A stretch of DNA of 64,000 bases from Marsupella aquatica (Eukaryota; Marchantiophyta), in assembly GCA_973895155.1 (NCBI GenBank), contig OZ316893.1:24242001-24306000 (forward strand), written 5' to 3'. The notes under the pieces are model-generated. The model was given only the letters and a program-made list of their open reading frames with translations, was not told the DNA's origin and searched no databases. The position numbers were made by a program, and so were the translations under genes. This document shows positions 33,890 through 46,049 of this stretch, piece by piece; positions within the stretch are counted from its first letter, which is position 1, and each line of letters begins with the position of its first letter.

Positions 33890-35900
33890 ATGTAGTCTTA
33901 GGATGAGGCATGCAATGTTAAAGTTCAGTGTGCTTTTTGAGTTAATAGTTTAAAATTGGGGGCAGTCGATCAAACTGCATAAAGTGACAGTACGTGGATC
34001 CTGGTAAAGGTATCCCTGTCCAATTCTACTTTCAATAAATGTTTCTCTTTCCTTTTCTCTTGGTGAATTTTTGCATTGGGTTGTGTGTTCTTTGTTGCTT
34101 TCATGCAGTGTTGTCATACTCTGAAACTTTCCATCTATCTTGGGCCTACTTGGAACCTAGAACACTATTTACTTTTTATTTTTTCTTGAAACATATTTTA
34201 TTGCATGAAATGAATTGTCATCGTGAGATACCATGCTGCAACAAGAATAGTTTAGAAGTCATGCACAACGCACTATGTAGTCCTGGACAGGATACTCACA
34301 TGCCACAAGAATATTTGAAAAATGTTATCATCTCAATGCAATCTGGAACCTTTCTCCTCTATTTCCGTGCGGCCCACAGACTCACAAGTAGGCCCGGTTT
34401 TTTGGATGGCTCAGTTACGAGCTTGCCAATTCTATTGGTAGTTGAGGGGAAAAGTATGAACTAGACTCAGATTATTTTCAACGTAAACTAACAGTTATTG
34501 TACTTAGGCTATTGCTACTTTATGCATGCGTCTCTCTAAATTGTTTCGTCATTCTAGTTACTGTAAGTTTTCTAGACCCTGAATTTGTTTGGTAAATAGT
34601 CATTTGACTACCTAGACATATGCATTTCTCGATGTCAACAGTTACACATTTTGTAACAACTCCTGTAGATTAACAGTACCCTAACAAATCCTGTGAGGGT
34701 AGTGATTTTTTGTCTCTTCCTTTGTATTTCTCTCATAATCTTCCAGCTATCACGTACCGTGTTGGCATGTTCTCCACAAGCGTTGTGGTCAACTCAGTAC
34801 ACTAAGTCCTGAAAACACTGTGCAAACAACACGGGTTTGGACCCTGACATGGACAATGCAATGGGTGAAGGAAAATTAAGGGAAGCTAGCTATTGCCACA
34901 ACCACAGCATTGGGAACTGTTTGTTGGGCTCCATGCATGCCGCGTGGTGGTGCTCTACTTACATCATAGGATGCTGCTTTCCAGATAGAGTAATAAAGGT
35001 CTCTCTTCAAAAGTGAAATTTAGGGTCGATCGGACACGGATGAACCTGATTATGAAAGAGAGGGTTTCTCAACTTTTTCCCTTCATCTCTATGTGCTGTT
35101 GTTTGCTCTAGTACAGCTATTGAGCTCTACGTTGTGTTATTTTATGCTCATAGGAGTCTTTCAAGTATTGGGCAAAGATAGTTTGAATTCATATGCAGAT
35201 GATCTAGACGTGGTGAGATGGGATCTCAATGACCTCGAAGGTGGGGGTACGTGGGTGTTTTGTTGTAGGAGCCAACAACCCTGGCAACACCTATTAGTAC
35301 TTAATTCAGCCTCATGAACCACATTTGATGAATCGACCACTTTATGTGCATATAATCTTGTGAACGATGAAGCCATTCCACTCGCATGTCAAGCAAATTT
35401 GTCAAAGCTGCCCGATACTGACGAATCTGTTGAGGCTACAATTTTAAATTGATAGAATTACAGCCTCAGCAGAGTTGCAGTCTAAGTTGCAACTGCCTGA
35501 TACTGAAGAATCTGCTAGGCTACTGAGGCTGCAATTTTGAATCAACTGGTTTCCGGGCACTTGACAAGCTTAGACTCAATCGATCATTGTGTTAGCTGTT
35601 TAATGTTGGGGTAGTTGTGTCTCAATTTGATCCAGTACACAACTCTTTTAGAAGTGCTATAACTTGAGTCATTAATATACCGATAGTGCATGAAACCTAC
35701 ACCAAATAAACAGTTCAAAGGATCTGAACAGGAAATAACATCTTGGACACAATCTTGTTCATGAAAATCATGTACATTGAAACCATCTATCTGCTTAGAG
35801 CATATTCGCCGCACGACAGGATTGACACAGTATTTTCATCAGCATGGGGTCTCAACTGAAACAAAATGTTGCCTACTGCCCATACATCTCTAAGTGGATT
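33890..35900. other. Convergent intergenic part of the Harbinger element
   Basis: No third gene is supported. A 141-codon frame at 34039-34464 is hydrophobic without a family match. A diverged duplication lies at about 35405-35450 and 35489-35543, sharing CTGCC(C/T)GATACTGA, AATCTG and GAGGCT(A/G)CAATTTT. Confidence 0.45.
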
Positions 35901-37389
35901 CTATATTCCGAAAGCTTCCTTGCACTTTAGTTTAAACTCTACTTCTGTGATCAAATCCAATGTCCTCTGCTTCTCCAAAAGCACAACTTTGGCCATAATG
36001 CTCCTGGCCTCTGATTCAACTGATCTAGAATCGACCACCTGTTGTCTGTCCGACTTCATGCTCTTGAACTCAGTCAACATCTCAACAATACTTTCGCCGG
36101 CACGTTTGAGACTGTCCTTCTTGGTGAGGGGCTTGGGCAGGGCTGGATCATTGCTAGTTGTTGCTACAAGGGGCCGAGGTGGAGCAACAGATCCTGATCC
36201 TTCTTGATTGGTGACTTGGCTGTTACCATGCATTGCATCTTCCCTGATTTTCAGAATACTTCGAGCCTTCCATGATGGCGTTTCCATGAGCTTTTTCATA
36301 AGTGTGGTGTCCTGTAATGTAGCTCCTACGCCTCCCTCATGATTATTCACCCCAGACTTCATATCTTTAACGTTGTCTCTCAGGTGCTCCTTTAAGGTCT
36401 CCTCTTCAAATGGTGAATTAGGAAACTCCTTCATGTAATCCAAATAAACGTTGCCCCATACTTTCTTTGGAACGAGCTGCTTTGTTTTCTGCTTTCTGCC
36501 CTGGCTGAATTTCTGAAAATGGTCCCAATACGCCTGCACTAGAGTCCCTATGTGATTATTATCCACCACTCGTCTCCCCTTCACTTTCTTCTTTGACTTT
36601 TGCTTCCCATCGTCATGGTGCTTGTGATGTCGCTTCTTGTGGCCTTTACGCTGCACCTCCTCAACATTAGCACTACTAGAGCTATCGGAGTCAGAACTGG
36701 AATCCATCGAGCTAGACTGCTTTGTATTCCCACTATTGCTACTACTGTCAAAGCTCAACATAACCTGCTCAGGGCTCTTGTAAATTATATTCCCAGCTCC
36801 TGCCTTCAACAATTCTGGTCGGGCTATTGGAGAGAAATCTGTTGCAGAATCCCTATCTTCGATTGATTGCTTCTCAAAAATCTTCTGTTTCTCATTCCAA
36901 AACTCCACTGAACATACACAGTAGCCAATCAAGAATGACACGACAAGATCTCACTGCACACCAATCTTTATTAGATGCATAATTAACAATCAAATGAACA
37001 AATCCTAGAAGTGGTTCTTGATAGAAATGCGCAGAGCATAGCGTGACCACTTAGAGAATCAAATAACTTAAATTAATAGAAGAAATGCGCAGAGCACGTA
37101 CAGCCTAACTAGAATGATAATCAAATAGCTGAAATGAAGTTGTACCATTCCGATCGTCTTCCTTCCGCGATGCAGACCCCTTCTCTATGAGCTTCTCTAA
37201 TGCCTGGTCTTCCCTTAATATTTCTTGGCCATCAATCTTTTGAAGGACTAGTATAGGGGTGTTCGCCCCTATTGTTGGGCTTGAGTAGCATGAAGGTCGA
37301 ACTGCTCTGGCTTTCTTGTGCAAGCAAATAGCAGAAACTAAATCCTTCTTTCCTACCGCGCCAGATCCTCCCTTCTCCGTGCCCTCCAT
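35901..37389 (-). CDS. Harbinger partner protein, Myb/SANT-like, two exons
   Basis: Exon 1 runs 37389-37146 (starts MEGTEKGGSGAVGKK) and exon 2 36907-35901, with a GT...AG intron of 238 bp; together 1251 bases, 416 residues, no internal stop. Residues ~140-195 are a Ser/Asp-rich acidic run then a basic His/Lys run (KKRHHKHHDDGKQKSKKK). Then VPKKVWGNVYLDYMKEFPNS and EEETLKEHLRDNVKDMKSG, a Trp-containing three-helix pattern like Myb/SANT or trihelix domains. A C-terminal helix follows (SIMAKVVLLEKQRTLDLITE). In Harbinger elements a second protein of this sort helps the transposase enter the nucleus and bind ends; that role is inferred here. It faces the transposase gene and lies in the same element. 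Exon 1 and the intron were chosen because the phase closes exactly. Confidence 0.7.
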
Positions 37390-37814
37390 TCTTGATTCAC
37401 CGAGGGGTATTGATCACGATCGGAGGCGCTTCTCTGCCATGTTTGCCACTGACTGCATGGCCAGTGAGTGCGAGTGACTGAGCTACGTTCAATGTCTGCC
37501 CACACATTTTAGCTTGTCAAAAATCAATTCGGGACGGGAAAGTTTTTTTGAGCGTTTCCCTCAAGAAAATCTTATCATCCTATTTTTGTTCGCTTTGTAA
37601 TGGAAACGCTTAATCAGAGTTCCACTTCTACCGGCTCATCCTTAGTTAACTTCAACCCTAGGCGAGTAGCCCCAATATATGTCACTTTACAAATATCTCT
37701 ATTTTATAAAGAAAATATTTCAAGAATATTCTCCATTTTCAATATTAATAACTTATTTTACTTTATAAATGGTATATATTAGAGAATATTTTATAAACAT
37801 GAGTTTATAATACG

Positions 37815-38330
37815 CATATTTATCCACCACTCATAACCCCTGAACACCCACTACCACCTTTGGAGTGGGAGAGACATTCGCCATTTTGGCAAGACCTTAG
37901 AACAAATCAGGGGGAGAAAGAAGTTCAGCGAATTTTGCAACTCTGGCCACAAGATTGTGGAGGAACTTTCCGACGCTTTTGTCAATACATCACAAGTTAT
38001 ATGCTCACACATTCCAGCTGCAAGAGCATCCGCTCGCATCAAATTATCAAGTGAGCCAACAAGTACATCCCAGCCTCATTCCAAACGTGGTAGACCATTG
38101 GGATCAAAAGATAAACAACCAAGAAGGCGTGGTTCATCTATCCCTCGTCCACCTGACGTAGATCATACCGACTCTACAACTCATGAAGAGATCTCTATCC
38201 ACTACGCACAAGGGCTCTTTGTACACATATTGGGACATTCTCATTATTAGCATGACTCTCATTTTTGTCCAACCATGCCATATCCCACCCCAACATGACT
38301 TGTATGAGCATTAATGAGCCCTCAGAAGTG
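37815..38330 (+). pseudogene. Copia element B integrase C-terminus and linker
   Basis: After the MITE break the copia text resumes: LEWERHSPFWQDLRTNQGEK, VQRILQL, then in another frame IVEELSDAFVNTSQVICSHI, PAARASARI and KRGRPLGSKDKQPRRRG, followed by EEISIHYAQ and a weak YWDILIIS. HIPAA-type and RGRP-GSKD words are usual between integrase and RT in plant copia. RT itself is absent downstream. Confidence 0.8.
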
Positions 38331-38399
38331 CAAATATATTGCCCCAATTAATTAAAAACCAGAAATAAGATCCAATGCATACATCCAATGCCTATCCCA

Positions 38400-39009
38400 T
38401 TGCACTAGCATGTGACCTTCGCATTATCTAAACTCAGCAATTTCCGATTTCCAAACATTTGCTCTTTCCCATGTTCATACCTTTGCACTTTCCCACGCCA
38501 CAGCCATTGCAATTTCCCATGATTCAGGCTTGGCACTTTCCCATTCTTTAAGAATCGTAACTTCCGACGCCACTATGCTTTGCCAATATCGAACATTCAG
38601 ATCCAACAACCATCGCTAAGTCCAAAAACAATACTCTCGCACATTCTGATTGCGATGCCTTGGCAAATTGCCATGTACCAGGCAATGAAATGTACGATTA
38701 TGGAAGAATCGAACTTGCATCAAATGATGGTTCTCTTGTTAATCTTTTTACATGGACATCCGATGAGGAAATAATCGGATGGACTAATTTGCGATGTTGT
38801 GGCCATTGCAATTTCTGTCGCTCGTAAAATTGGAGATTTCGATTATCATTCGATTGTTGGTATCCGATGCCGTAGCCATGGCATATTGTGATGCTTAGAG
38901 GATCGGATTGGTGGTTTTTTTGCGGATATTTTACAAAGCCGTCCGATGGGGAGAGAGTCAGAAAAATGGGTCAAAATGTACTAGTGCAACGGCCCTATAG
39001 CACTTGACC
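38400..39009. mobile_element. Candidate small DNA transposon with TTCCGAT/TTTCCCAT motifs
   Basis: TTGCACTAG at 38400-38408 is exactly complemented by CTAGTGCAA at 38981-38989, and GTGACC-like bases follow on both inner sides. Between them TTCCGAT, ATCGGA, GCAATTTCCCAT and CCATTGCAATTTC recur in both orientations. GGCCCTATAGCACTTGACC at 38991-39009 shares its last ten bases with the end of the MITE at 31257. No target duplication was seen and no long coding frame is present, so a non-autonomous element is likely but unproven. Confidence 0.45.
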
Positions 39010-42000
39010 TTCAATTAATTCAAATCTTCCATCTATGACTCTTGTAAAAATGAGCAAGCAATCATAGAATACATTTATATAGCCCATGAGTAAACTTTCA
39101 CCAATTCACCACCCCAAAAATAGCTTCCTCCATTAGCACCTCCCTCTTGGCGTTTCACAATTGCTATTCAGGATTGTGCCATGGTGCTTTTAAATACAAA
39201 GCTTTGATTATCCCAAGATTTAATCAAAGCCTTTTCTTTCTTCTAGGGTCGGTTCTTTCTCACCATGAATTCTCCAAGTCAATTTAATTTTTGGCATTCA
39301 TTGCCTGAATAACATTCCCTCCTTGAATTGTGACTTCAGAATTTCAAAGGTTCCCTATTTAAAGACCTGAACTTCTCTTAAGCACTCTTTCGTCTTTCCT
39401 TCTTGGTTTGGAGTTCCTTTCTTCTCCTACGACTTGTGCGTGTAGCCTCCTCTTGCAATAACTATACTAGGGCTTCCGGCGCATTATATAATGAAAGGCC
39501 TTACTTCAAACACAAAAGTGAGTGGCGCTTCAGATCCCTCCATGAAGAAAAACTTCCACTATTCTTCCTAAATCATATGTAGTTTGCGATGAAGAACCAA
39601 AAAGTAGACTTTAAGGTTGCCAAACTCGGTATTCGTTCCCGTAAAGAACAAATAGGAGTGAAGTGACTAATTTAGTGTATTTTGAGTGGTTTTGAGAGCT
39701 TTTACTGACAATTCAAATAACAAACACAAAAGTAAAAATAATCCTTTCAGGTTATGAAGAAAGAGGTTGACATATGTCAAGGTTTCTTTTCTTCATAATG
39801 CCATATGTAAAGACTTGCAATGAGGAATCCATCACTCAGTTCAGGCTTCAGTATGTATACTAGAAAGTCATATTAAGGTGTCGTCAACACACATTTCCTT
39901 TTCTTCCTAATTGATATTTGGGAAATGACTAATAGACTACTACTTCAACATCTGGGCGGTATTGTGAGAAATGAATGTTCGCAACATCATTCACAATGTC
40001 TATACGATGAGAAAAATCCTAGCATCCCATGCTCAAGTAATCCTCTTTCACAATAGCATAACACCAAAAGTTTAAACAAGATCAAGTCACCAACATGATG
40101 GAATCTGTTGACTCAGGTTTTCAAAACAAGTATAAAACTTTCATTAACACTTTACTTGGGGTGGTGCAACAACACCAAGGTCCAAGGAAAAAGTGAGACT
40201 CTTTAATACAAAATAGATTCAGGCAAACATTAGAAATTCTTGCATAAACCTAACTTGCAAAGGGACAGAGTTTGCCTAAACAAACTTGCAATAACAACCC
40301 TTTTTAATTAGAGATAAAAAAATCTAAACTATATATAAAATATTCAACAAAGGGTCTAACTAACCTACTGATCGGGATAATGAAGAGACATGCCTATTCA
40401 TGTCCAAAAAATAGAAATATAGTTAATTCTAAGTCTAGATGAGTAAATGTAGTTGTTACACGTTTATAATAATTACCTATACTAAGTAAAATTGAAATAT
40501 CAATAAGTGATGCTTAAAAATGTTGAAACTTTGCAGGGTGATAGGTTGAACTATAATAAACAACCCTATCAAGATTTCAGATTAAACCAAGGTTGGAAAG
40601 ACTTTTAAATAAATACATAAAATTTGTAAATCTGGAGTTATAAACCATCTTTGGGATTTGCCTTTGGGATGCCGCTCAAAAGTGTTGTCCATATTTATCT
40701 TTCCTTTGGGACGCCTCTCAAAAGCGTCATTCATACTTTCTCATGTAGAGTTAACTTAAGCATTTAAACAGTAAAAAGTAATTGATTGTGATATATGACT
40801 TCTTATTTCTACTTTGAAATGATTTTGCAAAAATATTGTGTTACGGTCCTTGTTTGTTTCTTCTCATGGTGTATTCTAATCTCATGATCCCCAATTTTCA
40901 TCTCGACATCCTCATCATTGGCGGCCCTTTGTTGCTTGGTAATGCCCTTGTGGAATGGCAAATAAAAGCTATGAAGTAAAAGTGGTAAAATTTATTTATT
41001 TTTACCTTATTTGAAGCCATTTCAAAGTATGTTTCCACCTCTTGACCTACTTTGAGGTTCAAAAGGAAGTTTTGGAGGAAAGTGGAGAAGTTGAAGTTTT
41101 TGACAAAAGAATCACTTTGGGAATTTGGACAAAAGAATTTTGGCGGACGATTATGGATCGACTCAGTGTTGGTTTGAGGAGTTTTTAGGCTTTGTGGAAA
41201 GGTATTTCCAAGGGCTATAGGGAGAATTTTAGTTTGGACCCAAAAGACATACTTCAAAACGTCTCAAATTGATTCTCCGAGATACTCTAGCACTTGTTTC
41301 TTAAACCGTAAGTTTTACATCTATTTTACACCTCTTGAGCTTTTCCAGTAGTTAGTTAGAGTAGGATATAGAGAGACATAGTTTAGTACACCCTTAGGAA
41401 TTAGATTTAGAGGGTCTTAGACTCATCTTACCTTTTAGGACTTTAAATTTAGATAAGAAAATGTTTGTAGACTTTTAAACCTTTTGGCATCTCAAGCCTT
41501 TCAGGGAGCCTACAATTGGACTCCTAAGACCATTTTTGGTTGTTCTTTTACTTGGAATGTTAATCTTTGACCAGTTTTGGGTCTTTCTCTCATGCCAGTT
41601 TGGGCTTAGGAGGGAAGATTAAACCAAGAGGAATTGTACCACACTTTTGCATTGGAATTATAACATTTGTCTCAAGTTCATGGATGAATGTCATAAGAAT
41701 CATGAATTTATAAGAGAAAAATTTGAGATCTAGGGAAAGGAGAACTATAGTGAGTTATTCAACATAAAACCGATCTCTGTTGAGTATATGGAAGTCAATA
41801 ATGAATGAAAATCAGATTACCTATTGATAAAAAGTAAACACTTATAAATTTATTGATCTATTGAAATCCATTGAAATGTCGTTGTAGAATTGTATATACA
41901 AGAAAACAGTGAAGAAAGTGCTTTGCGATTTCAAAACACATAAATACTTGCATAATTTGTTTCACTTATTCCTTACGGGACCAAACCTTGGTATTTAAGG

Positions 42001-42129
42001 ACAAATTACACACATTTGGGTTGTTTCCACTTACCACAGCCCTCGCCAGCATTGTGCTTTTGGTAAGCATTTTTCTCACTATCCTCTACTCAATTGAATC
42101 AGAATTCAGAATGAGGGTGGGCCTATTAC
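39010..42129. other. AT-rich, LTR/leader-like sequence without a recognised gene
   Basis: A TATA-like CCTATTTAAAGACC near 39355 precedes a pyrimidine-rich stretch, as in an LTR. A 44-bp imperfect duplication (TTTGGGA(T/C)GCC...CTCAAAAG) lies at 40662-40742. The 119-codon minus-strand frame at 40898-41257 lacks motifs. Confidence 0.35.
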
Positions 42130-42362
42130 TAAGTGCACAGTCAGTTACTCAAGGTAAATAAAATAGTTATTTGAAATAATTTTACATCATGTTTTACAGC
42201 ATGGCATCCTCAATTTTACCAAAAACTTGCAACAAACACAAAAGGTGTACTAGTAATTTTATTTTGAAAACCAATCTGTTCCTGTTTGCAACGCGCCATG
42301 ATGATGTGGTGCGCCGTGGAGTCTCAAATTTTGGAAGGGACCTCTAATGGGGTCCGTAGAAA
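42130..42362 (+). repeat. Three-copy interspersed repeat, copy 1
   Basis: Matches 51530-51785 in the same direction: AACTTGC(A/C)ACAAACAC, GCCATGATGATGTG, GAGTCTCAAATTTTGGAA. The complement of its last part matches 45300-45370. Non-coding, nature unknown, possibly one end of a DNA element. Confidence 0.65.
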
Positions 42363-42544
42363 GGAAGGCAAAGGGCGGAGCTAGCCAGCCTTGCCCCAAG
42401 CCAACCAGCATCGGTGGGCGCGAGCTTGGCAGGGCTGGCCACAGGGGATCGCGAGTTGCAACGGCTTGGTGCTGACATTGCGGCACTGCAATCCAAGTGA
42501 CTGCTTGAGTTTTCACTTGAGTTTTTTTTGCCTAACTAGAAGTT

Positions 42545-43318
42545 TACTATGCAATCTATGACTTTGTGTTTGGATATTAATGTGTGACCATTCTTGCTGG
42601 AAAATCTATGTAAAGTGACTGGAAATGTCGTAATTACCCTTTAGGCTAACTGGAAATGCATGCCTAAGATCATGCAAAGGTCTAAGGATTCATGTTGATT
42701 ATGAAATACTTATGGTTTATTGAGTATAAGTGGAAGATGCACCATACAAGAACTCATAAAGTGCATAGATTTAAAAGAGTAATTTAAAGGATTGAATAAA
42801 AGAATAAGATCGTTCGGAGTGATTAGTACCACTTTTGCCTTGAAATTAGTCAGAAAGTTAATATGGGCTACCTTATATGAATCTTTTATAGATTCGGAGA
42901 TGGTTGGTTGGAGGATAACCTTTAAGCATCAGTATAGATGAGTTTTTACCCCAATAATTCTCAATGTACTACCACTGGTCATGAGTTACCATGTAGTGAT
43001 AGGGTGTATTATCAACTATGACTTGCTTAATATAAGTTTCTCACGACACCAATTTTTGATTTTGTTTAACATATTTAACCCCCTTTTTGACTGCACTATG
43101 GACAATACCAACGTCACAACTTTTATGGAAGTATTATAAAAATGCCTTCCATAACCTAAACTTGTTAATGAAGATTTGTAACCTGAGTATGTTACTAAAA
43201 AATATTCAAAGTATTATTATATAATCTTTTAGGTCTCAATAGCTCTTGACAGGAATAAATTTAGGTTATTTAAGAGAAGAATAGTTATTCTCTCTCTAAA
43301 CCCTACTCTACATATAAC
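42545..43318 (+). repeat. Dispersed LTR-like repeat, copy 2
   Basis: The counterpart of 11875-12643, diverged by base changes and indels. It shares GTGTGACCATTCTTGCT, CATGCAAAGGTCTAA and the closing AAACCCTACTCTACA. No coding sequence or primer-binding site identified next to it. Confidence 0.7.
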
Positions 43319-43319
43319 A

Positions 43320-45285
43320 ATGATTTTATATCATAATTTCAAAGAAAAAATTATTATCGCAATCATTTGAAAATTTAGGTTCGGTCAAATATTTTTCCAA
43401 TAGTGAAAAACTTCAAAATGGTTTATAAAGTAACCTTGTAAATTCACAATTATTTGGTATAATTAATTTTGCAATAAATTTGAATTGCACATTGGGCACT
43501 ATATAATAAATGCGTTAGGTATCAATAGTGTAATGTGACAACTTTACACAAAAATCTTTAAAAATATTGTGATAACTATTATATGTTCACAAATTTATTT
43601 CAAAGATTTTAATATGTTCACAAATTTGTTTGAAAGATATGGAGTGACTATTTTAAATCACTCAAAAATATTAAAACAATCAATTTCTAAAACAACCAAA
43701 ACATCTTTGAGTTTTAGAAATTCATGATATTTTTGTTCTTCCTAACATATATATGATAGAAATCATGTTTGTACTAGCACATATATACATTTGTAAAACT
43801 AGTAATTCATGCAATAGTTTTAAACCTTACACCTAAATTGATCAATAATTGTTTTATATGTAGCTTTTACAAATAAAGATTGAATAACTTTGTGGACAAT
43901 TATCCATGACAAGGTATAATAAGACCATTACATTATAGCACTATATACAAGTGAAAGTAATTGTTACAGAAAAAATAATGCAAAATAATATCTAATTTTT
44001 GAACAAAATATTTTGACTTGTTATAGACCAATAGAAAAGTTAGTGAGTGATTAGGATTATATTTTATGAACAAATTTAATTATTTTTAAATATTTTACTT
44101 GAGAAATAGTATTAAATTTTCCAATTTATTTTAAATATTAAACTACAATTTTTTTCTATATTATTTATGAAAAATAAACTAAATAACCTTAGTAGTAGAT
44201 CTTATGAATAAAAAAACTTTATACTTATGTAAAAATAATTAAATAAGATTAGAATTTTTAAATATGAAATTTTAGACAATATTATAATCTATATGCACAT
44301 GAGACATATTATATAATTGCTCTCTACATCAAAATCAATCCTAATTAATATGATATATCATTTATAATAGCAAAAATAATTTTTTTGATTTGAATGCATA
44401 ATCAAATATCATGTTTATATTTTATTATTTAATTGTCAATAAAATGTTAATAATAATTTTATACACTCAGTTCATAATTAGTTGGCATGAATTATTCATA
44501 TAGTATAAAATCTAATTAAGTATTTTAAATAGATATCACTGACTATACATGTAAGATGTGGTATCAAAATTGAAGGCAAAAACACTTGTTGATTGATATT
44601 CTTTTAGTTTTCAAGATTGGAGAGAGTGTTCCGTCTACCAATATAGAAAAGGACCCTCCTAACATATTCTAGTGAAGGGTGTTGAAAATAAGAAAAGAAA
44701 AAATCTAACAAATGCATTCTTTAACTTTAACTAGTAAGTTAACTAAATTATCTGTAAATGTCGTAGTAATTAACCCATCAATCTCATTAGAGAGATGTTG
44801 ATTATTGAGAGAAATAATTCTAGAGAATGATCAAGAGAAAAAGAAATATTATAATTATATTATGCCTTGTCTAGAAAATTTGGTTATATTAAATAATTAG
44901 AAATTTTGATAAATCAAAAGTTATTGATGTGTTTTAAAAAAGAATGAAGAGAATTATTACATCTAAAACTCATCATGATAAAAAGACTAAAAGACATTAG
45001 CAAAACAAAAAATAAAATTTCAATGTACCAACAAACTAAGACATATTAAGGAATAAGATACTTCATATATATGGATAAGTATGGTCGACGTCTAATGTAA
45101 GAGTTCTATTTACCTTTTGTGTCTTATCATAAATAAATCATTTAAAAATTTATAACATAACAAAAATGACAAGACAATGTTTTACAATAAGAATTAACTA
45201 ACAATTAACTATTCAAAAACTGTCAAGAATGATAATTAATGTCAATCACTATGCTATTGACTAACGTCTTTCTAGCTTTTTAGTA
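43320..45285. other. Strongly AT-rich block, no gene seen
   Basis: About 2 kb dominated by A and T with no frame longer than a few dozen codons. No clear tandem repeat, only short poly-AT words. It could be degraded transposon or matrix-attachment-like sequence. Confidence 0.55.
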
Positions 45286-45289
45286 TGAC

Positions 45290-45370
45290 AAAGTTACTTA
45301 CAGACCCCATGAGGAGTATTTTGCAAAATTCTAGGTACCACAACGTGTCACATCATTATTGTCCATCACA
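45290..45370 (-). repeat. Three-copy interspersed repeat, fragment of copy 3
   Basis: In complement it follows the end of the family seen at 42260-42362 and 51680-51785, sharing GTGTCACATCATTATT versus the complemented GTGTCACATCATCATG. About 55 bp of diverged match. Confidence 0.45.
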
Positions 45371-45699
45371 AACACAATTATGGGTTTGTGTAAATCAAAA
45401 TAACCATTCGTGTTTCCAACAATATTGGTGTAGATTCCGGATCGCCACTAGGATAAAATCATTCCCTGAAAAATAAAAATCCAAAGGACAATATAAATTA
45501 TTTTTTTCATGTAAGTTTTTTTGCTCATTTCAAAATTGAATTCACTAAATTAAAATCAATGATTGATTGAAAATGAAGGTAAGTTACAAAACTTCCCCAA
45601 GCTTAAGTAACTATCCAAATGTTTCCAACAACACCAACTTAGTAATTCTCAAAAGTTTTGGAGACATTATTGAGGAGATAGTTGAAAAAACTTCAAACT

Positions 45700-46045
45700 C
45701 AATTTAATTATCCCAACACTACCGCAACAAGCCCGCTATGGGTGATCTGTGAGAAGCAGTTCTTACATCTATAGATATAAGGATTGTATGTGAAGTGTCA
45801 CTATCCACTATGCAAGTTCTCACGTCATCTAAGTGTATGGAGTCTAGTCTATGTGAGATCATATAGACCTATATAAATAGGGCTTCTTCTTGTGTGTATT
45901 CCTCTAAGCATTCTTCATGCTCTAGGAATGTTTTTACTTCTTTTATATAAAACTACCAAATGTGAAGATATTCTGCATAATTTTTGTGGGTGTCCTTTCG
46001 TGCTACATCTAAAACATTCTAAATATTGATGTTCTTATCTTCTTG
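45700..46045 (+). promoter_or_regulatory. TATA-containing LTR-like stretch
   Basis: TATATAAATAGGGC at about 45871 follows short repeats of TCTA/TATG. It looks like a retroelement promoter in the plus direction, but the neighbouring gag is on the minus strand, so the two are probably unrelated. Confidence 0.3.
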
Positions 46046-46049
46046 TTGA

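Larger units (their letters stand above)
31907..37698. mobile_element. PIF/Harbinger transposon of about 5.8 kb
   Basis: The ends are AGATATTTGTAAAGTG at 31911-31926 and its exact complement CACTTTACAAATATCT at about 37683-37698, sitting exactly where the MITE is broken. The MITE bases CTA or CTATT appear on both sides, a 3- to 5-bp target duplication; Harbinger elements normally make 3 bp. Inside are a DDE transposase (plus) and a partner gene (minus), convergent. Left-arm direct repeats occur at 32064/32096 (27 bp) and 32201/32266 (about 37 bp, imperfect). AGAAATGCGCAGAGCA repeats at 37023 and 37081. Confidence 0.8.
31835..37812. mobile_element. Second hAT-like MITE, split by a Harbinger element
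   Basis: The left part 31835-31906 starts CTCGGGGGGTTAACTAAGTG and matches the first 72 bp of the MITE at 1423. The right part, about 37699-37812, matches that MITE from CTATTTTATAAAG onward to GAGTTTATAATAC. The 3' end, including the right terminal repeat, is lost at 37812, where copia sequence resumes. The two parts together are one interrupted MITE. Confidence 0.85.

Noticed and set aside
34039-34464. 141-codon plus-strand frame inside the Harbinger element
   Set aside because: Hydrophobic, mixed composition with no domain, located in the convergent 3' region; probably chance.
40898-41257. 119-codon minus-strand frame
   Set aside because: Phe/Asn/Lys-rich text in AT-rich sequence with no motif.
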